A stretch of DNA of 49,399 nt from CAZJRB01 sp964547995 (GCA_964547995.1 CAZJRB010000045.1:1-49399); one strand, 5' to 3'. Shown: positions 30,489-40,229, counted from the first letter of the stretch. The notes: generated by a model from the letters alone, not told the origin. Numbers and translations are program-made.

Positions 30489-33400
30489 TTATTTCTCAGT
30501 CTTCTTGCCCGGGTTTTTCTCCGTTTTCTTCGCCGGCGCCGCTTCTGGCGGCGCTTTCTTCGGCGGCAAGAGCGATTCGGTCTTTATGTCCCAGAGGATG
30601 ATTTTCCGGTCGGCCCCGGCGGAAGCCATGGTCTTTCCGTCGGGCGAAAAGGCAACGGCTAGAACCTCTTTGTCGTGCGCCCCGCTGATTCCCAGCTCCT
30701 TGCCCGTCCTAGGGTTCCATACCCGAAATCCGTTCTCGCCCCCGGCGGAAACGACGACCGTTCCGTCGGGCGAAAAGGCGATCGAGCGGACCGGTCCCTT
30801 ATGGCCGACAAGCGTTGCTTGTTCCTTGTCGTTTAAGAAATCCCAAAGGAGGATCGAGGTGTCGCGCGACGTCTTGGCCAGGGTCTTGCCGTCGGCGGAG
30901 ATGGCCACGATAGGCGGTTCGTCGGTCTGCGCACGAAACGCTCCGAGGAGGAAGGCCCCGTCGGGATAGTACAACGTTACCCACCCCTCGCCTCCGGCGG
31001 CGAGCATTTTACCGTCGGGCGAGTAGATCAACGTGCCGATCCCCTGGTCGAATCCGTCGAGGGTATTCTTGGGTGAACCGCTCTTGAGTTCCCAAAGCGT
31101 GATTCTGTTCCCGTTGCCGGCCGCGGCGAGGATATTGTCCTTCGGCGAGAAGGCCACCGTCCAGACGGACCCACCCTTTCCCTTGAGCACCCTCGGCTTC
31201 TCGCCCGGTTTGTCGGTCGGCCAGATCCTGATCGTGTCCGAGCCGTCCGCGGCTGTTACGCTTCTTCCATCGCGCGAGAACGAAAGGCTTCGGACGGCCG
31301 CCGACATTCCTCCAAAAACTTGTACCGGCTCGCCGGAGCGGACGTCCCATAGTCGGATCGTCTGGTCGGCGGCTGCGGAGGCCAGCTTATCGCTGTCGGG
31401 CGAGAACGCCAGCGAGCGAACCGCCCCTTCGTGGCCGGTAAGCACGTCTCGGATGACAAAACCCGGCGGCGGCTTCGGCTCATCCAGCTTCCGGATAACC
31501 GGCGGCGGATACTTCGGCGCATCTTCGCGTTCCTTGTATTCCCAGCCGGGGTCGATGGGGATGTTCCAAAGCTGGACCGTTTTGTCGGCGCTGGCCGACG
31601 CCAGGGTTCGCCCATCGGGTGAGAAGGCCAGCGACGTAACCTCCTTTTTGTGCCCGGTCAGGACCTGCTTTTCCCGCCCGGTGCGAGCATCCCAAAGCCG
31701 GATCGTCGCGTCATCGCCGCCGGAAACCAGAGTTTTTCCGTCGGGCGAGAACGCCACGCAGCGGACCTCGCCGCTGTGCCCCTGAAGCGGCGCTCGTATC
31801 AAACGCCGGCTTGCAACGTCCCACAACCTGATCGTCTCATCGGTACTGCCGGAAACGAGGGTCTGACCGTCGGGCGAGAAGACAACACACCGCACACCGC
31901 CCGAGTGGCCGCGGAGAGTCGCTATCTCCGTGCCCGTTAAGTCCCAAAGCTTCACCATCGAATCACTGCCGGCCGAAGCGACGATCTCCGCCCCGGGTGC
32001 GTAGGCCACGGAGAGCACCGACCCGTCGTGGGCGTCGATGCTTCGCGGTTCCTTGGGTTCGCCGATCGCGGGATCCCAGAACTTCACCGTGCTGTCGTAG
32101 CCCCCCGAAACCAGCAGACCGCCATCCGGGGAAAAGGCCAGACTGCGGACTTCGTCGTTATGGGCGGCGATCTTGGGGCCCTTCTCAAAGGCCGCCGCGC
32201 CCGTATCCCAAGTCCGGATCGCCCCGTCCTCTCCCCCGGAAACCAACGTCCGGCCATCGGGAGAAAAGGTCACCGACCGCACCTTTCCCTGGCCCTCGTT
32301 TTCCGGAAGCGTCTGCCACGGTTTGCTCGCGTTGTTCGTGTCCCAAACCTTGATGACATCGTCCACACCCGCCGAAACCAACGTTTGATTGTTGGGTGAG
32401 AACGCCACCGACCAGACCTCGTGGTCGTGATAGAGAGTTTCCCTTGGAGTCGCGAGATTGTTTTTCCCGTTGTGCTCTTTGTACCACCACCACGCGCCCA
32501 AGGCGCCGGCTCCTGCGAGCAACAACAGGCACATCAACGCCACCAGGGGCCATCGCCGCTTGCGGCGTCGGCGTGCAGGCCGCATGGGCGGCTCGAACCA
32601 GGGCGATTCCGGTCCCTGGGTGGCCGTCAGAGCCGACTCGCGGTGGTGCGGCGTCGACGCGCCCGACCAGAGCGGGTTGACCGGCGGGGATTCCGTCCGC
32701 ACGGCCCTGGCCAGGAGCCCCGGCAAATCGCAGCCGGCCGTGAACGCTTCCAAGTCGGCCGCCACTTCGCCGGGAGTTGCATAGCGATGCGAGGCATCCT
32801 TCGACATCATCCGCTCGACCACCGCGACGAGCGCCTCCGGCACGTCGGTGCGGAACTGCTTCAGCGGCGGCGGCTTGTGTTTCGCATGCGCTTCCTGCTT
32901 CTCAAAAATGCTTTGGTATCGCGAACCGCTGAAGGGCGGGTGCCCTACCAGCAGTTTGTACATCGTGCAGCCGAGCGAGTAAATGTCCGCGCGTATGTCG
33001 ACCTGGTGCGAATTGGAAATTTGCTCGGGCGCCATGTAGTCCGGCGTGCCCATCACCTGGTACACAGCCGTCATCTCTTCGCTCGACATCCGTTCGTCGC
33101 GATGGAAACGGGCCAGCCCGAGGTCCAGGATCTTCACCTGGCCCTTGCGCGCGAGCATCAGGTTCGACGGCTTCACATCGCGGTGTACCATGCGGTGTTC
33201 ATGGGCGGCCTGGAGCCCTTTTGCCACCTGGCGGGCCACTGCGGCCGCGTCCGGCACCGGCAACGGCCCCAGGCGCCGGACCACCTCCGTCAGGTTGAGA
33301 CCCTCGACGTATTCCATCACGAGGAACCGCGTTCCTTCGATTTCCCGGGCGTCGAAGGCCTGGACGATGTTCGGGTGGTTCAGCGCGCCGACGGCGGCCA

Positions 33401-33869
33401 TCTCCCGCTCGAAACGGGCCACGGCCTGGTCGTCCGGGAGATGGTGTTTCGGGAGCACCTTCAGCGCCACTTCCCGGCGGAGCTTGGTATGCAGGGCTTT
33501 GTAAACCGTGCCCATGCCGCCCTGGCCCAACTTCTCGAGCAGTTGGTACTCGCCCAACTGTCCCAGCATGACCGTTTCGCTCGGCGGTCCACTGGCCGAG
33601 ATACCGCCGTGGGAGAGAGATTTGGCGGCGGCTTTCAACTGGGCTAACGCCTGGCCACATTGGGGCTCCTGCACGTACTGACCGGCGGCCATCGGACGCC
33701 GCAGCCGTGCAAGCAGGGTATCGTCCGCGTCATCGAGACCGGCCAGGGCGGCTTGGCACGTAGGGCACGTGTCGATGTGATCGGCCACCGCCTGGAAAAC
33801 ATCCTCGGGGAGTTTTCCCAGCGCGTAAGCAGAAAGCGACTCACGGCTTGGGCAGTTGGCAGCGAACAT
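30489..33869 (-). CDS. Ser/Thr protein kinase with WD40 repeats
   Basis: 1126 residues. An N-terminal zinc-finger-like segment (HIDTCPTCQAAL, about residues 31-43) resembles anti-sigma domains. The kinase domain runs about 107-390: GQGGMGTVYK loop, ALKVL lysine, HRDVKPSN catalytic loop, DLGLARF metal loop and GTPDYMAPEQ. A membrane helix (about 443-465) separates it from about 14 WD40 repeats outside the cytoplasm (repeated AFSPDGKTLVSGGDD type, about 480-1100). The C-terminal tail is Lys/Pro-rich. This is a typical planctomycete receptor-like kinase: the propeller would bind a ligand or partner and the kinase would signal inside. Its WD40 repeats resemble those of the giant gene opposite. 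Confidence 0.93.
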   Translation of the reverse strand: MFAANCPSRESLSAYALGKLPEDVFQAVADHIDTCPTCQAALAGLDDADDTLLARLRRPMAAGQYVQEPQCGQALAQLKAAAKSLSHGGISASGPPSETVMLGQLGEYQLLEKLGQGGMGTVYKALHTKLRREVALKVLPKHHLPDDQAVARFEREMAAVGALNHPNIVQAFDAREIEGTRFLVMEYVEGLNLTEVVRRLGPLPVPDAAAVARQVAKGLQAAHEHRMVHRDVKPSNLMLARKGQVKILDLGLARFHRDERMSSEEMTAVYQVMGTPDYMAPEQISNSHQVDIRADIYSLGCTMYKLLVGHPPFSGSRYQSIFEKQEAHAKHKPPPLKQFRTDVPEALVAVVERMMSKDASHRYATPGEVAADLEAFTAGCDLPGLLARAVRTESPPVNPLWSGASTPHHRESALTATQGPESPWFEPPMRPARRRRKRRWPLVALMCLLLLAGAGALGAWWWYKEHNGKNNLATPRETLYHDHEVWSVAFSPNNQTLVSAGVDDVIKVWDTNNASKPWQTLPENEGQGKVRSVTFSPDGRTLVSGGEDGAIRTWDTGAAAFEKGPKIAAHNDEVRSLAFSPDGGLLVSGGYDSTVKFWDPAIGEPKEPRSIDAHDGSVLSVAYAPGAEIVASAGSDSMVKLWDLTGTEIATLRGHSGGVRCVVFSPDGQTLVSGSTDETIRLWDVASRRLIRAPLQGHSGEVRCVAFSPDGKTLVSGGDDATIRLWDARTGREKQVLTGHKKEVTSLAFSPDGRTLASASADKTVQLWNIPIDPGWEYKEREDAPKYPPPVIRKLDEPKPPPGFVIRDVLTGHEGAVRSLAFSPDSDKLASAAADQTIRLWDVRSGEPVQVFGGMSAAVRSLSFSRDGRSVTAADGSDTIRIWPTDKPGEKPRVLKGKGGSVWTVAFSPKDNILAAAGNGNRITLWELKSGSPKNTLDGFDQGIGTLIYSPDGKMLAAGGEGWVTLYYPDGAFLLGAFRAQTDEPPIVAISADGKTLAKTSRDTSILLWDFLNDKEQATLVGHKGPVRSIAFSPDGTVVVSAGGENGFRVWNPRTGKELGISGAHDKEVLAVAFSPDGKTMASAGADRKIILWDIKTESLLPPKKAPPEAAPAKKTEKNPGKKTEK

Positions 33870-34140
33870 CTACTCCGTCCCGTCCTCTCAGGCGATTGCC
33901 GGCAACCGACGGCTCATCACGCCTTCCGAGGAACGGTCACCAGACCCTCGCCCTCTATACTAACAAACGAAGCACTTTGACACCAATTTCCGCCACTTTT
34001 GCGGCGTTGACGCAAGTTGGGGGGGCATGTGTCCGTATGTGTCCGGGAGAACCAATTTGGCGAACGCACACCCTCCCTGGGGGAGGTGTGGCAGTTGGGT
34101 TTAGGGGTGCGATCTCAATTGTTTCACCGGTCGTTCGTGG

Positions 34141-34146
34141 TAGAAT
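34141..34146 (+). promoter_or_regulatory. -10 element of the tRNA-Pro(TGG) promoter
   Basis: TAGAAT 12 bases before the tRNA, with TTGTTT about 16-17 bases upstream (starting near 34119) as a weak -35. The 288-base gap 33870-34157 shows no gene. Confidence 0.5.
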
Positions 34147-34157
34147 ACCAACGCGAT

Positions 34158-34234
<77 letters not shown>

Positions 34235-34249
34235 TATATTTCCTAACGA

Positions 34250-34700
34250 CTTGCCCCTCACTACCGGAGTCAATACTGCTTTCTGGTGGTGAGGGCGACT
34301 GCCGCTCACCAGGGCCGCTGCAACGGAACCGACCGGGCCTTTGATCTTCTTGCAAGACGTTGGTCCGTCATACATCTCGATCGGCGGGGGGGCGTTGCCG
34401 AAGGTCACCACCCCGCCGTTGATCTTGTTCAAGGTTCGCTTCTTCCCCCTGACCGGGTGGAAGCCAAGGAACAGCCGAGCATTGAGCAGATTGAAAACCT
34501 GCCTCGCCGCACCCAGATCTTCACCTTCTTGGGCCAGTTCGGTCAGTTGACGGACGATCTCCATCGCGATGTCAACGGCGGAATCCGCATCGCTGACCGT
34601 GGCTTTGCTGGTACAAGCCACAAAGATATCGAAATGTTTTGCCGTCCGGTTGGCGATACAGAAGCCAACCGCAGTTCATGTCGAACGCCCGACCACCAAG
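34250..34700 (-). pseudogene. Site-specific recombinase C-terminal remnant
   Basis: Two overlapping reverse frames carry family-like pieces: GWLLYRQPDGKTFRYLCGLY then QQSHGQRC, resembling a zinc-ribbon segment of serine recombinases, and RQVFNLLNARLFLGFHPVRG then GGVVTFGNAPPPIEMYDGPT, resembling their C-terminal end. The frames differ, so at least one frameshift separates them. No catalytic N-terminus is present. It lies next to a tRNA gene, as expected for an old integrated element. Confidence 0.5.
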
Positions 34701-35069
34701 CGGGTTCTTGCTCGGATTGCGTGACCGTGGGGACACGCCATCCTCGCCTGTGACACGTCTGCACCACCATCCGAGCCATGGGGCCTGACGAGACATAGAC
34801 ACCTACCGGCAGTTGCCAGGAATCCATCGAGCAACCACTTTTTCGGCTTTTGTCCATTGAACCAAGGTGCGCGCAAAAGAGGGGGGCACGGTGGTGGAGG
34901 CACACTGGTAGCCCGCTTTGGCAATCCTGCTGCGAATCTCCGTTACGGCTAACTCGTGTGCATGATCCTGCCGGCAGTTTAACGTAGCGAAATTGCGGAA
35001 GCCGCGTAGCAAGAGGTGCTTAGAGATTAGACGCCCAATAGCATTTGGATCCGGATAGACAATCCTCAA
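34700..35069 (-). pseudogene. XylR-type (LacI-fold) transcription regulator remnant
   Basis: Reverse-strand text AIGRLISKHLLLRGFRNFAT and AKAGYQCASTTVPPSF continues in a shifted frame with LPVGVYVSSGPMARMVVQTC and HRRGWRVP, both in the order seen in planctomycete XylR-family sensor domains. The DNA-binding AraC part is missing and the frame is broken. Upstream, 35070-35174 has no feature I can assign. Confidence 0.55.
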
Positions 35070-35174
35070 CCCTCAAGTGGCTCTGAAGTAGTATAGATGA
35101 ATCTGCGGCGGCATTGAAATCGCAGTTCTATCAAGTCCCCGCTGCCCTGGGGATGCTATACTTTGGCGTGTACC

Positions 35175-35756
35175 ATGAGATGTCTATTCCATATCCCGAT
35201 CATCCACTCAGCCGCTGATTTCGGGTCGCTTTCCGAATCGGCCAAGGCGCAGTATGTGGAGCAGTTCGACCCGAACGCGTGGGCGCATCACGAGCGGGCG
35301 ATAGAGCAACTCTGGGCTGCTATCCGGCAGAGGGTCGACGTCCTAAACCTTGACTATACGAAAGTGCGCCTCTACCAGGACGGATTGCCGGTCTGTGGAT
35401 TTGAGGAGAAGATCGTTCGGGAAGTCGCCGAGGCCGGGAGTAGCAACCATCAGTTCCTTCTGGAATTGATCGACAAGGGAGCCATGCTGGAAGGCACGGA
35501 GGACCCGCAACTACTCATCCAAGAGTACCAAATGCAGAAGGAGCAACTGGAAGCCGAATCGCAACCGCCCGCCACCGGTGCGGACCGGAAAGTACAGGCG
35601 GATGAACTCCTCGCCGCCCGCGATCGGTTCATTGCCCGGCGCATCGACGAGACACTCAAGGCGGGCGAGACTGGATTGTTGTTCCTCGGAGCCCTGCATC
35701 CCTTGGAAGCGATCTGGTCGACGGGAATTGAGGTGAAGGAGTTGGCGAACCGCTGA
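35175..35756 (+). CDS. Conserved protein of unknown function
   Basis: 193 residues from MRCLFHIPIIHSAADFGSLS. Text such as KVRLYQDGLPVCGFEEKIVR, NHQFLLELIDKGAMLEGTED and ARRIDETLKAGETGLLFLGA is well conserved in proteins I have seen from archaea and bacteria without known function. No signal peptide or membrane segment. ATG 35175 is preferred to TTG 35163. It converges with the CDC48-type ATPase gene (17-base gap). Confidence 0.75.
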   Translation: MRCLFHIPIIHSAADFGSLSESAKAQYVEQFDPNAWAHHERAIEQLWAAIRQRVDVLNLDYTKVRLYQDGLPVCGFEEKIVREVAEAGSSNHQFLLELIDKGAMLEGTEDPQLLIQEYQMQKEQLEAESQPPATGADRKVQADELLAARDRFIARRIDETLKAGETGLLFLGALHPLEAIWSTGIEVKELANR

Positions 35757-35773
35757 ACACGCCTGCGGTAGCG

Positions 35774-37939
35774 TCAGGCATTTTGCTTCCGCCCCGCTTG
35801 TTCGAAGAGTTCCTCGATTGCTTCCAGGAGATGATTGCGGCGGATTGCGAAGTCGTCGATGTTGGGCGCCTCGGGCGATGCCTCGATCCGCTCGGCCAGG
35901 GACGTCATCATTGCCCGGTGGCAAAGGGCCTCGATCTCGGCTCCGCTGAAGCCGGTGGTCCGTTCCGCCAGCCACGCGGCCGTCACGCCCGGTTCGACCG
36001 GCCGGTCCCGCATGTGGACTTGCAGTATCTTTTCCCGAGCGGTCTGGTCGGGCATGGGAAGCTCTACTTGGACGTCAAACCGCCCCGGCCGCAGCAGTGC
36101 CGGATCGAGCAAGTCGGGGCGGTTCGTGGCCGCCAGCACGAGCACCCCTTTAAGTTCTTCGATCCCGTCCAACTCCGTGAGAAGCTGGCTGAGAACCCGG
36201 CCGCTGACGCCGGAATCCTCGCGGCCGGAGGAACGCGTCGATGCCATCGCGTCGATCTCGTCGAAGAAGATAATGCAGGGAGACGCCTGACGCCCCTTAC
36301 GGAAAACCTCACGTAGCCCGCGCTCCGATTCCCCCACGTACATCGACAGCAACTCGGGCCCTTTGATCGAGATGAAGTTGACCTCGGTTTCCGAGGCCAG
36401 GGCCTTGGCCATCAGCGTTTTTCCGCAGCCGGGCGGCCCGGTCAGCAGCAATCCCTTCGGCGGGGTCAGGCGGAAGGAACTAAACAGATCGGAGTATTTC
36501 ATGGGCCATTCGACCGCCTCCTTCAACCGCCGCTTGACGTCCTCCAATCCGCCCACGTCGTCCCAAGAGACATCGGGGACCTCGACGAACACCTCGCGGA
36601 TGGCCGAGGGTTCCACTTCCCGCAGCGCTTCTTCCGCATCGCTCATCTTGACTTCCAACTGGGCCAAGACTTCGTAGGGGATTTGCCGCTGCGAGAAATC
36701 GACCTGGGGTAGGATTCGGCGCAAGGCGTTCATGCCCGCTTCCCGGCAAAGGGCGGCCAGATCGGCCCCCACAAAACCGTGCGTGATGGCCGCTAACCGC
36801 AGCAGGTCCACGTCCTCGGCCAAGGGCATCCCCCGGCTGTGGATTTCGAGGATTTCCTCCCGGCCGTGCTGATCGGGGATGGGAATGGAAATCTCCCGAT
36901 CGAACCGTCCCGGCCGCCGCAACGCGGGATCCAACATGTTGGGAAGATTCGTGGCCGCCAGCACGACCACGTGTTCCCGCTGCGACAGCCCGTCCATCAG
37001 TCCGAGCAACTGGGCCACCACCCGCTTCTCCACGTCGCCGATTGCCTTTTCGCGATGCGGCGCGATGGCGTCGATTTCGTCCAGAAAGATGATGCTCGGC
37101 GCCCGGCGGGTGGCTTCATCAAAGATCTTGCGGAGGTGTGCCTCACTTTCCCCTACCCACTTGTGAATCACCTCGGGACCGTTGATCGCGAAGAAATTGG
37201 CGTCGGTTTCGTGGGCGACCGCCCGAGCTATCAGCGTCTTCCCGCAACCCGGCGGACCGAGCAGCAACACGCCCTTCGGGGCCTCGATCCCCAACCGGTC
37301 GAACAATTCCGGGTATTTCAACGGCAGTTCGACGATCTCGCGGATGCGGTCCAACTGGCGTTTCAGACCGCCGATGTCTTCATAGGAAAGCGCCGGCAGC
37401 GACTCCTTGGGCTTGCCGTTGCCCTTGCGGGTCTTCGTGATCTTCAACGTACTGTCGGAAGCAATAACCGTCGGCCCGTCCGGGTTCGTGCTCTTGACCA
37501 GAAAATCGACGTATCGGCTTCCAAAGAGCGTGGCCCGCACGCGATCGCCGGCCACCACCGGCAAACCGTCCAGGAGGATGCCGATATAGTCCAGGTCGCG
37601 GTCTGAAGGTGCGTGCCCCTGGGGATCGAGGACGACCTCTTCGGCCGCCTGGACGGAGACGAGGCGCACCACGGCCGACTCGCCGAGCCCGACGCCGGCG
37701 TTCTGCCGTATGATCCCATCCACTTGGAGGTGCGTCTTGCCACGGTGTTCCTTGAAGGTCGGCAGCAGCTTGCAGACGGTTGCCCGCTTGCCCGCTATCT
37801 GCACCATGTCTCCCACATCAATGCCGAGCCGTTTCATATCGGAAGGGTCGATGCGCGCGATCCCCCGCCCGACGTCCTTTCCAGTCGACTCGCTTACCTT
37901 CAGTACGATTTCCCGAATTGCAGAGGAAGGGTTTGTCAT
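35774..37939 (-). CDS. CDC48/VCP-like AAA+ ATPase
   Basis: 721 residues: an N-terminal double-psi-barrel domain (about 10-100, ARIDPSDMKRLGIDVGDMVQ) and two AAA modules. D1 has Walker A LLGPPGCGKTLIARAVA and Walker B IIFLDEIDAI; D2 has Walker A LTGPPGCGKTLMAKALA and Walker B IIFFDEIDAM. Arginine fingers lie in LRRPGRFD and LLRPGRFD. The archaeal VAT and eukaryotic p97 homologues unfold proteins; bacterial copies are less common. It is the last gene of a leftward gas-vesicle-type operon (GvpF/L, CsrA, Hsp20 upstream), 26 bases after the GvpF/L fusion, so it may unfold or clear vesicle components. Inferred. Confidence 0.93.
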   Translation of the reverse strand: MTNPSSAIREIVLKVSESTGKDVGRGIARIDPSDMKRLGIDVGDMVQIAGKRATVCKLLPTFKEHRGKTHLQVDGIIRQNAGVGLGESAVVRLVSVQAAEEVVLDPQGHAPSDRDLDYIGILLDGLPVVAGDRVRATLFGSRYVDFLVKSTNPDGPTVIASDSTLKITKTRKGNGKPKESLPALSYEDIGGLKRQLDRIREIVELPLKYPELFDRLGIEAPKGVLLLGPPGCGKTLIARAVAHETDANFFAINGPEVIHKWVGESEAHLRKIFDEATRRAPSIIFLDEIDAIAPHREKAIGDVEKRVVAQLLGLMDGLSQREHVVVLAATNLPNMLDPALRRPGRFDREISIPIPDQHGREEILEIHSRGMPLAEDVDLLRLAAITHGFVGADLAALCREAGMNALRRILPQVDFSQRQIPYEVLAQLEVKMSDAEEALREVEPSAIREVFVEVPDVSWDDVGGLEDVKRRLKEAVEWPMKYSDLFSSFRLTPPKGLLLTGPPGCGKTLMAKALASETEVNFISIKGPELLSMYVGESERGLREVFRKGRQASPCIIFFDEIDAMASTRSSGREDSGVSGRVLSQLLTELDGIEELKGVLVLAATNRPDLLDPALLRPGRFDVQVELPMPDQTAREKILQVHMRDRPVEPGVTAAWLAERTTGFSGAEIEALCHRAMMTSLAERIEASPEAPNIDDFAIRRNHLLEAIEELFEQAGRKQNA

Positions 37940-37965
37940 GATATGAGAACCTGCTGTATGCGCAC

Positions 37966-38502
37966 CTATTGTTGAAGCCGAATCTCGGAAGTACCGTCCT
38001 TGCAGTCCCGCTGCATCTTGTCCGCATCGGCCAAGTTTTCCAGAGGCGGCCCAGACATCTCCACCGCTGGACCGAAATGGTAAGGCGGCAACGTAGCCCG
38101 AATCCCAGCATGCGCGAAGACCGTCACCCTCCTTTCCTGCCGGTCAAGGTCGTGCAGGAATTCGGCTACCTTCACTTCGCATCGCGACATCCGCCATAGC
38201 AGCGAAGGCCGGTCGTGGAACAACACGCCCAATGGCAGCGGCATAACCGGGCCGTGCGCGACCACCTCGCCGATGATCTGGCGGTGTCGCAGTGCCAGGC
38301 ATCTCAGCCACTGGACATCCTTAACGGTCTTCGCCTCGAACCGTTCCTGGCCGAAACGATCAAAGCCCACGCGGCTGGCCACCGCGGCCAATTGCCCGTG
38401 GCGGATCAACTCGACTTCAAACCGCGCATCGACCCCCGGGCCGATCTTCAGGTCAGGGCAGGTTGCCCAGGCAAATGCGTACAGGTATGTGTGTTCAGCC
38501 AT
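37966..38502 (-). CDS. Truncated GvpF/L with an Hsp20-like C-terminal tail
   Basis: 178 residues. MAEHTYLYAFAWA, GQLAAVASRVGFDRFG, ALRHRQIIGEVVAHGPVMPL and LGVLFHDRPSLL form the N-terminal half of GvpF/L. After about residue 125 the usual C-terminal domain is missing and the frame goes to PPYHFGPAVEM, the normal GvpF/L end (compare WPAYHFCPEL in the neighbour). It then ends in DADKMQRDCKDGTSEIRLQQ, which resembles the Hsp20 end DQMEWNCKNGILQIRLQR at 38769. Two deletions have probably fused the remains of a GvpF/L gene and an Hsp20 gene in frame. The start is kept; function is doubtful. Confidence 0.75.
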   Translation of the reverse strand: MAEHTYLYAFAWATCPDLKIGPGVDARFEVELIRHGQLAAVASRVGFDRFGQERFEAKTVKDVQWLRCLALRHRQIIGEVVAHGPVMPLPLGVLFHDRPSLLWRMSRCEVKVAEFLHDLDRQERRVTVFAHAGIRATLPPYHFGPAVEMSGPPLENLADADKMQRDCKDGTSEIRLQQ

Positions 38503-38515
38503 TCTGCTTCCAACC

Positions 38516-38722
38516 CTACTTGCTCAAGCAGCCCTTTGATTCCGCGTGGGAGAGCGCATCCTGCAAAAAATGGATGGCTTGGTGGATTTCCTCGCGATGG
38601 ATAGGGACCTCCCGGGGCCCGCTGAACCCGAGCTTCACCCGGTCTCCCCGCAGTTCCAGCACGGTCAACTCAATTTCCCCAACGATAATCCTTTCGCCTC
38701 GCTTTCGGCTGAGAACCAGCAT
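38516..38722 (-). CDS. csrA: CsrA/RsmA-type RNA-binding regulator
   Basis: 68 residues: MLVLSRKRGERIIVGEIELT, VLELRGDRVKLGFSGPREVP and IHREEI are the complete CsrA fold, binding GGA-containing mRNA leaders. It is embedded between Hsp20 and the truncated GvpF/L. In Serratia 39006 RsmA, the same family, controls gas-vesicle genes, so a role in this locus is attractive. The gvpA leader has GGA motifs at 40647-40649 and in its ribosome site AGGAG (about 40675-40680). Confidence 0.92.
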   Translation of the reverse strand: MLVLSRKRGERIIVGEIELTVLELRGDRVKLGFSGPREVPIHREEIHQAIHFLQDALSHAESKGCLSK

Positions 38723-38768
38723 GATTGCCTCCCTGGCAATGATTGTGACGGATTGTGAAATCGTCGGC

Positions 38769-39308
38769 CTATCGCTGGAGCCGAATCTGCAGAATGCCGT
38801 TCTTGCAGTTCCACTCCATCTGGTCTTTGGCAAAACTCTCGGGCAGAACGACTTCTTTGCGGTAGCGGGTCTCGCCCCGTTTGGCCTCGATGTTGAGTTG
38901 ATCGCCGGCCAGCTCGACCTGGACGTTGTCTTCACTGGCCCCAGGGATCTCGGCCAGCACCAACACGTGGTCTTCTTCCTCGTGGACGTCGACCAGCGGT
39001 TCCCGCACGTCTTCGGCCGGCTTGCCGGGTTTGCCGGGCTTTTTGGGGTGAACGTTTCCGAAGGGCTCGACCTTGAGTTCCTGCTGTCCGCGGTCGCCAA
39101 GCCCCGTCTTTACGTTGATGCCGTAGACGCCCCGGAGTCTTCCGGCGGCGTCTTTGAATTCACCCGACTGGGAAAGCTTTTCGCCCGTCTCCGCCAGCTC
39201 GCCGAGTTTTTCGACGAGGGTTCCCAGTCCGCTGAGGATTCCCCCCAGCTTCAAGGGAACGCCGCCATCTTTCGGTGTGTCTTCGGTATGATCTTCCACT
39301 TTTGCCAT
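38769..39308 (-). CDS. Hsp20/alpha-crystallin chaperone, GvpH-like
   Basis: 179 residues. The N-terminal LGGILSGLGTLVEKLGELAE segment is typical of Hsp20 proteins in gas-vesicle clusters (GvpH-like). The alpha-crystallin domain follows (about 95-179: PLVDVHEEEDHVLVLAEIPG, VELAGDQLNIEAKRGE, WNCKNGILQIRLQR). ATG 39308 follows AGGAAACTCTC. Predicted to hold gas-vesicle proteins soluble before assembly. Its C-terminal sequence is duplicated in the fusion gene downstream. Confidence 0.88.
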   Translation of the reverse strand: MAKVEDHTEDTPKDGGVPLKLGGILSGLGTLVEKLGELAETGEKLSQSGEFKDAAGRLRGVYGINVKTGLGDRGQQELKVEPFGNVHPKKPGKPGKPAEDVREPLVDVHEEEDHVLVLAEIPGASEDNVQVELAGDQLNIEAKRGETRYRKEVVLPESFAKDQMEWNCKNGILQIRLQR

Positions 39309-39362
39309 GAGAGTTTCCTTTCCTAGTGGAGCCGATTTTGGCGACGGGCCGGACAATCCGGG

Positions 39363-40157
39363 TTATATGTTCAACTCGGGACAGAAATGGTAAGCCGGCC
39401 AAGGGCCGGTCACTTCCAACAACAAGCCTTTGGGGCGGACCGCGTTGCGCAGTTGTTCCACCTTTGCCAACCAACGGTCGTTTGCCGAACGAGGCAGCAG
39501 AAACGCGGCGTTCCAAGCCATTTTCTCTTCCCGGCCGGTCAAATTGGCGGACAAATTGCGGACGATACGGCAGCGGTCGGCATGTTGCTCGAGCGTGTTG
39601 GCCACCGCCGTGACTTCCCGTTGCACATGGGAATCCAATTTTCGTTTATTCTGAAGTTCGGTCCGTCTTTGTCTGAGGTATTCAACGCCGGCGCCCCTTC
39701 CGGAGGCGAAATGTGGCGAGGAAGGGGTTGGATGGGCAAGGCATATTCGTGCGTGTTCCCGGTCGACGTAGATCTTCGCTGCCCACTCCTGCCGGTCCCC
39801 GAGTTCACCCAGGAAACCGGCCACGGTGGTCGCACACTGTGTCATTTTATGCAGCAACGAAGCCCGCGAGTTGAAGATCGTGCCGAGTCTCAGCGGCAGG
39901 ACGGGCGACTGGCTGGCGACCTGGGCGACGATCTCGTTGTGCCGCACCGCGATCCGGCTCAACCACGTCACCTCCTCGGCGGTCTTGCCCTCGAGTTGGT
40001 TCACGTTGAACTGGTCCAGCCCCACGCAACTGGACACGGCGGCCACCCGCCCATTGGGGACCAACTCGACGGCAAAACGGGGATCGACGCCCTGGGTGGG
40101 ATCTTTCAACAGATAGCCAGCCCAGGTGAAGGCATACAAATAGTGTTCCTCAGGCAT
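39363..40157 (-). CDS. gvpL: Gas vesicle protein GvpF/L
   Basis: 264 residues starting MPEEHYLYAFTWAGYLLK (ATG 40157). GvpF/L text: GRVAAVSSCVGLDQFNVNQL, AVRHNEIVAQVASQSPVLPL, RLGTIFNSRASLL, a charged helical middle (QNKRKLDSHVQREVTAVAN) and the end GPWPAYHFCPEL. GvpF/L proteins are minor vesicle components that bind GvpA and help nucleation. First gene of the leftward operon, preceded by a candidate promoter (40230-40258). Confidence 0.88.
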   Translation of the reverse strand: MPEEHYLYAFTWAGYLLKDPTQGVDPRFAVELVPNGRVAAVSSCVGLDQFNVNQLEGKTAEEVTWLSRIAVRHNEIVAQVASQSPVLPLRLGTIFNSRASLLHKMTQCATTVAGFLGELGDRQEWAAKIYVDREHARICLAHPTPSSPHFASGRGAGVEYLRQRRTELQNKRKLDSHVQREVTAVANTLEQHADRCRIVRNLSANLTGREEKMAWNAAFLLPRSANDRWLAKVEQLRNAVRPKGLLLEVTGPWPAYHFCPELNI

Positions 40158-40229
40158 GGTGTCCGTCCAGCTTGGCAATACACCCTATTGTACCATCGGT
40201 ATTTCCCACATTACCCTGTACTGTCCCAC

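Noticed and set aside
32421..33647. A 408-codon forward frame across the kinase domain.
   Set aside because: Antisense shadow of the kinase; no independent family signal.
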